Assembly (NCBI RefSeq): GCF_029407905.1
Contig: NC_073627.1
Span: 162,941,697 to 163,005,696 of the forward strand
Direction: 5' to 3'
Length of the DNA: 64,000 bases
Origin: Bubalus kerabau
Lineage: Eukaryota; Chordata; Mammalia; Artiodactyla; Bovidae
A program made the position numbers and the translations under genes. The first letter of the stretch is position 1, and each line of letters begins with the position of its first letter. The notes below the pieces were generated by a model. That model was not told the origin of the DNA. It ran no database searches and worked only from the letters and a program-made list of their open reading frames with translations. Of the stretch, positions 56,060 to 64,000 are shown one piece after another.

Positions 56060-57366
56060 CTACTGTGCAGTGAGCCTTAATGAGCTAAAAATGATAACAA
56101 AGTGTTCAAATACTGTGTGCTACTCTAAAAAGCTACACACTGACACAAAGGAATTCATAACTACTGGGCAAATTCCATTCTGTTCCTTGCTCAATGCCTT
56201 TGCATATTAAACTGCTCTTGTGATCTCAAAAGTCTTTATTTTTCCCTACTACTTCTCAGTGACTAGACCTTTAAATTCCATTTCCAATATTTAGTCTCTC
56301 TTCAGTGAGAAAAACATCTTAATTTCAAACTTGACACATTTAACCCATCAGTCTAACTCTTGCTTGTAGTTGATAAGATTGGGTTCTTGTCTTTACAATA
56401 ACTTACCTTCAAACCAGGTTCTGACTCTCTTTCTAGTTTGGAGCAACAATAAATATTTTTATCTTTATTTTTTACATGTAGCCAATTTTCATGACTCCTC
56501 ATTTCATGAACCTCTAAAGAGGCAGCTACTGATGAGTAATCATTTTGCCATGGAAATTCACTGATTTGTCGACATCTATAGAAATATGCAGGTTGCAGGT
56601 ATGATAACTAGGATAAATTCCTCTAGTTCAAATAAAGAATTGTTAGATTCCTCTAGTTTCAAAATAGAAAGAAAATTAATATTTAGTAATAAATTTTAGG
56701 AATAGGACAACTTGCCCCTGAAGCCCAGGCTGAAATACGACCCCATTTTGGAGATCCACAAATACCTGAAGAACATGCTTCAGGCTTTGGGGCACAATTT
56801 AAATGTTCTAAAGGATGTTTCTAAACCTATGTGCAAAATTTTAAATTGCTTCATAGATGAAATATGTAAAAACTTATGAGACTCTAGAAATAAAGCCCTG
56901 AAGACCTAATTACAGGAAGCCTATTACTCTGCTTCACACAGAATCAGGAGGAGTCTTGTACAATGTTATCAAAGTTTCCTCAGTTAAATTCTCTCTCTGT
57001 CTTTCTGTCTCTCTGTATCTCTGTCTATCTCTCCCCTGGCTCTCTCTTACACATATACTCATATTAACACACTAATACATTTAAACCATTTTTGTAGTAT
57101 AAATGGTTATTTACAGTACACAATTTCTTTATAGATTTTTTTTGGAAACTATAGATTTTATAGGCATTCACTTTATATATTTAGCTTATATAAATGCTGA
57201 CTTTTTGAATAAACATAATATAAATTTCTAAAGCTGAGACATAGTATAAAATAAAAATTTAAAAAAATTAAAGAAAGAAAAGAAGGAAGAGAAAGTTAGG
57301 CAAGGAAAGAAAGTATTAGGCAATACACACACAGAGATGTAAAGAACAAAATGAAAATAAATTGAG
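56060..57366. other. About 1.3 kb with no gene recognised
   Basis: AT-rich; a TCTCTCTGTCT-type pyrimidine tract at about 56,990-57,050. Confidence 0.4.
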
Positions 57367-57690
57367 ACTTCTGGTTTAAGATGGCAGAATAGAAGGACAT
57401 GTACTTATCTCCACTTGAGAGAACACCAAAATTAAACTAGTTGTTCAACAACCATCAGAGGAGGACTCTGGAACCCACCAAAAAAGATACACCATATCCA
57501 AAGACAAGAAGAAGCTGCACAAAGACAAAGCTGCAGCAAGATAGTAGCAGCGTGATAAAATCAAATCCCATACTGCCAGGTGGGTGCCCCACAAACTGGA
57601 GAACAAAAATACCCAATAAGTTCTCCCACTGTTGTGAAAGTTCTGAAACCCACGTCAGGCTTCCCCTCCTGAGGATCCAACAAAGGGACT
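57367..57690 (+). mobile_element. L1 5'-UTR start
   Basis: GACTTCTGGTTTAAGATGGC and AGAATAGAAGGACATGTACT, then AACACCAAAATTAAACTAGT: the first about 300 bp of a ruminant L1 in sense orientation, with the rest absent. Confidence 0.8.
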
Positions 57691-57997
57691 GGGAATGAGG
57701 TAGAAATTGCTAGGTAGTCAGGGTAGGACTCTGAGACCTCGGTCCTGTTTTCAATAAACATCTCGCCCCATTAACCTAAAACTATACATTTTGTCCCGAA
57801 TTCCTAAAATGTGTCCTTTGTTTGATAAATTATCAGCACTCAGATCCAGGAAAGGTCAGTAATTAACATCTGTTCCATAAGCTTGAGGGAAAAACAACTG
57901 GTGATCCATTCATCTTTAGCCCTTACATCTGGTCTACTTTTAAATGGCTAGGGGGCACGATAAAGGGTGGCAATGTAATCTAAGGATCAATATAAAC
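57691..57997 (+). mobile_element. Possible LTR fragment interrupted by BovB pieces
   Basis: Together with 58,321-58,480 and 58,801-58,960 this looks like one older element. It has AATAAACATCTCGCCCC here, and TTTTAAAATAAATCCTATTC, GTGTTTGCATGTTCTGTTCG and AAGTTCAGCTCCAGAAATAA at the far end, a retroviral-LTR-like style. Limits and family are uncertain. Confidence 0.3.
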
Positions 57998-58320
57998 CAT
58001 TCAGTTCAGTTGCTCAGTAGTGACTCTTTGCCACATCATGGACTGCAGTATGCCAGGCTTCCCTGTCCATCACCAACTCCTGGAGCTTGCTCAAACTCCA
58101 TTGAGTTGGTGATGCCATCCAACCATCTCATTCTCTGTCATCCCCTTCTCCTACTGCTTTCAATCTTTCCTAGCATCAGAGTATTTTCTAATGAGTCAGT
58201 TCTTCACATCAGGTGGCCAAAGTATTGGAGCTTCAGTTTCAGCATCCATCCTTCCAATGAATATTCAGGACTGATTTCCTTTAAGATAGATTGGTTTGAT
58301 CTTCTTGCTATCCAAGGGCC
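57998..58320 (-). mobile_element. BovB LINE 3' fragment
   Basis: Antisense: CAGTTCAGTTGCTCAGTAGT to GATCTTCTTGCTATCCAAGG. Confidence 0.9.
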
Positions 58321-58479
58321 ATAAAGATGTTAAGTTAAAGTGTGATCTTTAAACTGATTGGTTAAAAATGACAGATTTTAAGGACAGGAGCCAACCAAAA
58401 ATGCACAGATCAGTGCCAGTAAGTCCTGTCTTTCTGGGGGACTATTTACCCCCTCTCAGTGTTTATGCTGTCTATGCAA

Positions 58480-58800
58480 GGAGATCAAGCCACAGTCAAT
58501 CCTAAAGCAAATCACTCATGAATATTCATTGGAAGGACTGACGCTGAAGATGAAACGCCAACACTTTGACCACCTGATGTAAAGAACTGATTCCTTGGAA
58601 AAGAACGTGATGCTGGGAAAGATTGAGGGCAGGAGGAGAAGGGGATGGCAGAGAATGAGATGGTTGGATGGCATCACTGACTCAAAGGACATGAGTTTGA
58701 ACAAGCTCCAAGAGTTGGTGATGGACAGGGAAGCCCAACATGCTGCATTCTATGGGGTTGCAAAGAGTTGGACATGACTGAGCAACTGAACTGAACTGAC
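58480..58800 (+). mobile_element. BovB LINE 3' fragment, opposite orientation
   Basis: Sense: AAGGAGATCAAGCCACAGTC to ACTGAGCAACTGAACTGAAC. It faces the previous fragment across about 160 bp, forming an imperfect inverted repeat of about 300 bp per arm. Confidence 0.9.
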
Positions 58801-59164
58801 TGAGTGTCTGTGCTGAGAGCTTTGTACTTTTTTCTCTTTTAAAATAAATCCTATTCACTTGCATGCAACTGTGAGTGTTTGCATGTTCTGTTCGTGAAGT
58901 TCAGCTCCAGAAATAAGAACTCAGGTTCCCATCTCAGGAATCTCCAGGGAATCTGGCCTTGAAGTTGGCCCTAGGCCTAATAACTACCAGGGAGGGAATG
59001 CAGTGCCACTCATCAGCAAATAACTGGATTAAAGTTTTATTGAGTAAGGCCCTGCTCATCAGGGCAAGACCCAGTTTTTCCCATTGCCAGTCCCTCCCAT
59101 TAGGAAGCTTACACTTACCTAATGCTGCAACAAAAAATGATGACTTGGTGTGCTATTGAGGTAT
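58801..59164. other. LTR-like tail and unassigned spacer
   Basis: AATAAA at about 58,842 followed by GTGAGTGTTTGCATGTTCTG; see the entry at 57,691. Nothing coding. Confidence 0.3.
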
Positions 59165-59455
59165 GCTGTTGCTGCTGCTGCTGCTGCTGCTGCGTCGCTT
59201 CAGTCGTGTCTGACTCTGTGCGACCCCATAGACAGCAGCCCACCAGACTCCCCCGTCCTTGGGATTCTCCAGGCAAGACCACTGGAGTGGGTTGCCATTT
59301 CCTTCTCCAATTCATGAAAGTGAAAAGTGAAAGTGAAGTCGCTCAGTCCTGTCTGACTCTTCATGACCCCATGGACTGCAGCCTACCAGACTCCTCCGTC
59401 CATGGGATTTCCCAGGCAAGAATACTGGAGTGGGGTGCCATCGCCTTCTCCGCTC
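59165..59455 (-). mobile_element. Bov-A2 SINE
   Basis: Antisense with a long (GCT)n tail (59,166-59,191), both monomers, ending TGGGGTGCCATCGCCTTCTC. Confidence 0.93.
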
Positions 59456-59542
59456 AAACTAACTAACCAGTAATCAAGTATAACAACGTTAACTGTCTTT
59501 TATGGAGTGCCTATTAAATACCGAGAAACCTAAGTGCTATAT

Positions 59543-60775
59543 TGCCGGGAGCCATCTCCTGGCATATTGCATATTGAGTGCAGCACTTTCACAGCATAAT
59601 CTTTCAGGATCTGGAATAGCTCAACTGGAAGTCTATCACTGCCAGGAGCCAGGGTGAGGAACTCCGCCCATGGCAAAGGTCAGAAGGAAGGAGGCTCGGC
59701 ATACGCAAAGGCAGGATCGAGCCTCAGGAATCCCCCTGGAAATTCTCAAGCATCTACCCCCAAAACCAGAGTCTGCCTACTTTCTGCTTTGTGCTTTCAC
59801 CTACACCTCTGACTTTACAGGGGGTTGGGGGGGCTGTCCCCCACTACCTCTCTCTGAAAAAAGAGTTAACTTACAGCTCCAGTTAATAATTCCTGGGTGT
59901 GACCGTGTTTCAACCTACAAACTCCTTTGGAAGTCCTCTAGCCTGCCTGAATAGGTTTTTCCGGCCACATGTGATTGCTCAGAGCCTCCCAACTGTGAGA
60001 GGCATGAGATGTTCTAAACTGTCTAAATACAGATTCCTTTGAGTAGTTAAAAGATTGATTAGAAATTGTATTGGTAAAGGGTTTTTCACTTGTTGGGCCA
60101 ATGTTTGCTGCTAAGTCTCCATATCCCTTACCTGCTGTGTCCCTGGCAGTGTATTGATTAATATAATTGGTGTAAGTAGTAGCTTTAATGTTTGTAACCT
60201 TGGACCTTTGAGTTAATTCTTTTTTTGTTGTAGTCCACCACACCTTTGCCCTATAGGAATGCAACTTTAATGCTTTTGGAGGGTGGCGCCTGCCTAATCA
60301 CCTTTAGAGAAAAATAAGTTTTCTGAAGAAAGGATCTTAAAATGTTAACAGGCCTCTGGGCCAGAAGATGATGCAAATCACCTAAACTTTTGCATATGAT
60401 AAGTTTGCAGGAAGAAAGCCTGGCTTACTGCATGACTCTACCCCTTCCCCCATTATCCTCTATGCATAACTTAAGGTATAAAAACTACTTTGGAAAATAA
60501 AGTATGGGCCTTGTTCACCAAAACTTGGTCTCCCCATGTTGTTCTTTCTCTCACCTTCTGGCTGAATTATTCAGCCTCTTTTCTCCACTGAATTTCCTCA
60601 CTGAGCTATCCTTATTTCAGCCTCTTTTCTTCACTGAATTTTCCTACTGAGCTATCCTCATTCTATTACTCATTATATCTCTAATTAATATCTAATTGAA
60701 GCTATTGTATCCTGATCCTAGCCTACGCTGTCTCTCCTTCGAATACCCTGGATCAGCCGGGGCTGGACCCCGGCA
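59543..60775 (+). mobile_element. Solo LTR of an endogenous retrovirus, probably class II (betaretrovirus-like)
   Basis: 1,233 bp starting TGCCGGGAGCC and ending GGACCCCGGCA, i.e. TG...CA with inverted TGCCGGG/CCCGGCA-like ends. It is flanked by an identical 6-bp target duplication CTATAT at 59,537-59,542 and 60,776-60,781; 6 bp is usual for beta-type integrases. A TATA box (TATAAAA, 60,477-60,483), a poly(A) signal (AATAAA, 60,496-60,501) and a pyrimidine-rich CCATGTTGTTCTTTCTCTCA region give a U3-R-U5 order on the plus strand. No gag, pol or env remains. A 78-bp BovB piece sits near its 5' end. Confidence 0.85.
59560..59637 (-). mobile_element. Short BovB internal fragment within the LTR
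   Basis: GAGTGCAGCACTTTCACAGC, ATCTTTCAGGATCTGGAATA and GCTCAACTGGAAGTCTATCA match antisense BovB as at 38,130-38,205. It is followed by TGCCAGGAGCC, a near-copy of the LTR start TGCCGGGAGCC. Confidence 0.85.
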
Positions 60776-60959
60776 CTATATCATATACCAACACTACAAG
60801 GTAGATATAATACTCAATTGCAACTTAAATATCTTCCCCAAGATCACCAACCGACAAGTCAGGAAATTGGAATTCAGAGTACCCAATTCTAAAGCCATCT
60901 CTTTTTATAACTGCAAGGTAAGGTGTGTATCTTAAATCATCAGTGTAATTAGATTAGTA

Positions 60960-61165
60960 AGCACCATTATTGATAACTACTATGCATTCATAACCACATT
61001 ACATTCTTCATATGTATTGCCTCATTAATTCTCAAAACAATATTAGGTATTTTTAAGTTCCTCATGTTACAGACACGGAAATCAAGGCTTAGAGAGTTTC
61101 AGTGACCTCACTGAGGTCATAGAGGTAGTGCTTGAAAAAACTGGACTAACTTCAGAGTCCAATGT
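60960..61165 (+). mobile_element. MIR SINE
   Basis: GTATTGCCTCATTAATTCTC, CATGTTACAGACACGGAAAT, CACTGAGGTCATAGAGGTAG, ACTTCAGAGTCCAATG: MIR from core to 3' end. Confidence 0.7.
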
Positions 61166-63275
61166 TCTCAATCATCTCACTCTTCTGCCTCCAAAATGAC
61201 AGAAAACACTTTGTTCCTGTAGAATTAGCAAAATCAATACCAGAAATATATTGCGGAGCCAAAGTCCTTTTGTATCACAGAGAATCTCACAATCCTAAAA
61301 TATTTTCTTTGGCAATGTATGTTCTTAAATGTTTTAACAAAACACATGGGGAATGGCTGAAGGAACAACAAAAGTGTAGCCTGGTACAAGAAAGAAACCG
61401 AAACAGCAATCTGGAAGTACCTGAAAAGCTGTCATGAAAAAACAAGCATATATACTTGTTGTTACACAAGGAAAAATGAGGGTTGCATATATGTAAAGTT
61501 AAATGTAAAGAGCTTTCTAATAAGAAGAATTCTCCCAAAATAACCTGAGTGGCCTCATACAGTGCTCTAACCATCACTGGGCTGGGAACAGAAGTAAAAT
61601 GAACATCAACCCAACTTTAGAGAAAACAACATAGTTTTCATATGGATGAAACAAAACTAAATAAAACCATAGGTGAAATTTCATTCATAATTTTCAGGGA
61701 TAAAATGAAAATCTTAATGAAAATTTAAACTGCATGTCAAAAATAAGAAGGAAAACTACAAACTGGAAAGGTATTTACAGAGACAAAAGTGTTAATTAAG
61801 AGTTCATACAATTTAAGAGGAAAACTATCAAAATACCAAGAGACAAGAATAATAAAAAGGTAAAGAAAAGTAATAAATAAACATAGATGTAATATTCAAT
61901 TTCATGTGCAATCATAGGAATAAAAAGTAAAACAAAGTAATGGTTTATATAAGTAGATACCATTTTTGGTTCTAGAAAATATGCAAAAAAAAATAGTCTG
62001 TGCAAATACTGCAGTAGCACAGTAAAATGTTAAGCTTTGGAAAAATAATTTTGCAAATGTATCAAGAATTCTCTCAATTCATATCTTTCCATTCTATAAT
62101 CACATCACTAGAGGTTAACCTTATGTTATTTCTAGTAGAAGGAAAGCAGATGACAAAGATATCAATGATCATTATATCAAAAACTCAAAATATTAAAATT
62201 ACAATATCCAACAGTATTAAAATTAAGGCTAGATTATTCTTCAAATATTAGAGAGAAAGGTTATAAAGACTGCAAAGTCACAGAAAATTATTGATTTAAA
62301 ATGCAATATGCTAATTAAATTTTATCCATACTGGTATAAAGAAAAATTATTTCTATGTAGTTTTGAGTTAACAAGGATATGGATGATAAAAATAATTTAA
62401 AGAAGTAGAATGACTTCCTCTTTTACTAGGATTTCATTAGCACTGATCTAGCATGATCTGTGGAAGCCAAAGAAAAACAAATTCTTAGGGAAAGTTTAAG
62501 TGTTTTGAGAACTTTGCTGAGGTCATCAAATAGATGTGTTCAAAGAAAATTCCAAGAAATATATGGCTAGGGAAGGTTTTTGTTAAGTCAGGTTAATTGG
62601 GTTTTTGGAATGAACAGAAGTGGGGACTTCTCTAGAGAATTCTACGTTTCTGACTCACAACCTTAGGGACTAAAGAAGTTTATGAAAATGAGTGCTAAAT
62701 TAGCTTCCAAAAGAAGCTGAGTCTCTTGAGTAAGTGTCAACTTTAAGACAAATCATGGGACACTAGAGTTGCATCATATCTTCTTTTTAACATGTTTCAT
62801 TTCCTTCATGCCTCTTAAGATTATTCATGCACAGACAGATTGCCTAATCATGGCGCTCTTTCTCCCATTTCTTTTTAGGAAAGAGCAACTGAAGTTTAGT
62901 ATCTTCTGGCCTTATTAATAAAATGCAAATGAAATTCAAAAATGAGAATTCTTTCAGGTAATACAATGGAATGGTATGAATGACTAAAACCCAGTCAGAA
63001 GGTAAGATAAAGAGAGAAATTTTATTTAAATTTTTCAAAAGAAAAACATCCCATCAATAAATATACAAATATTGAGCTGAGGTGACCATTGCTCAGAGGT
63101 TTTGAAAATATGTATATATTTATTTATGTGAAAGGAAAAATATATAAAAACCCACCAGGCATCATCTCCAAGACCGATACAACTAAATTTTTTTATCTCA
63201 AATTTTTCCATGGGAGAGACTGTGAGGAAAAGAAAGTAGTTTGCAATGCAAAAGAGCCTCATAAATCATAGACTT
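61166..63275. other. About 2.1 kb with no gene recognised
   Basis: Strongly AT-rich. A 91-codon frame at 61,162-61,437 has no family signature. Confidence 0.45.
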
Positions 63276-63276
63276 A

Positions 63277-63475
63277 GGCTTCCCTGATGGCTCAGGTGGT
63301 AAAGAATCTGCCTGCAATGCAGGAGACCCAGGTTCAATCCCTACGTTGGGACGATCTCTTAGAGAAGGAAATGGTCCCTGCAGTATTCTTGCTTGGAGAA
63401 TCCCATGGACAGAGGAGCTTGGTGGGCTAGTTTGTGGGGCTGCAAAATCAAATAGGACTGAGCAACTAACACTTT
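63277..63475 (+). mobile_element. Bov-tA SINE
   Basis: Sense copy from GGCTTCCCTGATGGCTCAGG to CTGAGCAACTAACACTTTTG. Confidence 0.92.
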
Positions 63476-64000
63476 TGCTTTCAGTGGCTATATCATTTGA
63501 GTATTGAGAAGTATTGAGCTCACTAAAATTTTAAGTAAAAAGTATCTGGAGAAAGAACGCCTCATGATTTATATATTATTCACACATAAACTATGTTCGA
63601 TAAAAGCTTGAGGATACATGTAATTAAAGATGTTTGTAAGAAAAACAGGATTAGAAACCAAAAAAAAAAGTAACAAAGGGAAGAAATAAACATGAGGGTT
63701 AGTCTGATCCTCAGAAGGCCAAAGCAAAACAAAAAGTATTAAAAGTTTTTGAGTTTTCATTTATATAATTAATCAAATTCCACTACTGAGACCTTAATTC
63801 TCTACACAAAACCTGAGAGAAATTTTCAATATTTTTTCATATGAATTCATTATTAGAATAATGTCTACATAAGTGGAAGATGATGAATGTCTTCAATGTT
63901 TTCAGAGGCAAATATACATTTTATGTGTGTATTTATCATATGGGTCCTTGAAAAAACTTGAGTGCATCATTTTAAATTGTGGTTTTATTTAAAAATTCAT
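63476..64000. other. No gene recognised
   Basis: AT-rich to the end of the window. Confidence 0.45.

Overview
This is ruminant (bovid) nuclear DNA, most likely cattle or a close relative. The evidence is the dense load of Bov-tA, Bov-A2 and CHR-type tRNA-derived SINEs, BovB (RTE-type) LINEs, L1 pieces and one solo LTR. All of these lie around vertebrate genes with introns. There is no operon structure, CRISPR array or bacterial gene; most open frames are shadows of SINE and LINE copies.

Region 1 (about 1-12,600) is repeat-rich. It contains three decayed pieces of a paralogous TRAIL-receptor locus: an inverted pseudo-exon copy (2,572-3,303) and two direct intronic or flanking copies (5,865-6,060 and 7,600-8,285). 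They match, in the same order, 20,497-21,259, 22,430-22,655 and 28,895-29,585 of the main locus.

Region 2 (about 13,770-25,830) is the only plausible functional gene: a plus-strand TNFRSF10-type (TRAIL receptor) gene. It has a CpG-rich TATA promoter, a signal-peptide exon, cysteine-rich-domain exons, a transmembrane exon and cytoplasmic exons. I could follow ten exons with consensus splice sites. Their lengths add up to a closed frame of 861 nt (286 residues), or 315 residues if an 87-nt in-frame segment is kept. The last exon enters the death domain but stops after about 15 codons; the rest of the death domain is still readable downstream in another frame with two further stops. This suggests a decoy-like, non-signalling TRAIL receptor that lost its death domain by mutation, in parallel to human TNFRSF10D.

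Region 3 (about 25,830-36,700) is intergenic repeats: an AT-rich minisatellite, a processed RYK pseudokinase retrocopy (minus strand) split by a SINE insertion with target-site duplication, and a possible 3' end of an unidentified transcript.

Region 4 (about 36,700-50,500) holds a 1.8-kb BovB and two minus-strand olfactory-receptor pseudogenes, one OR13F1-like with frameshifts and one OR13C-like cut after about a third of its length. In human, TNFRSF10 genes and OR13 genes lie on different chromosomes (8p21 and 9q31), so the window may lie near a synteny junction.

Region 5 (about 50,500-64,000) is gene-poor and AT-rich: MIR, L1, BovB and SINE fragments, plus a 1,233-bp solo LTR with a perfect 6-bp target duplication. 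I recognise no gene there.
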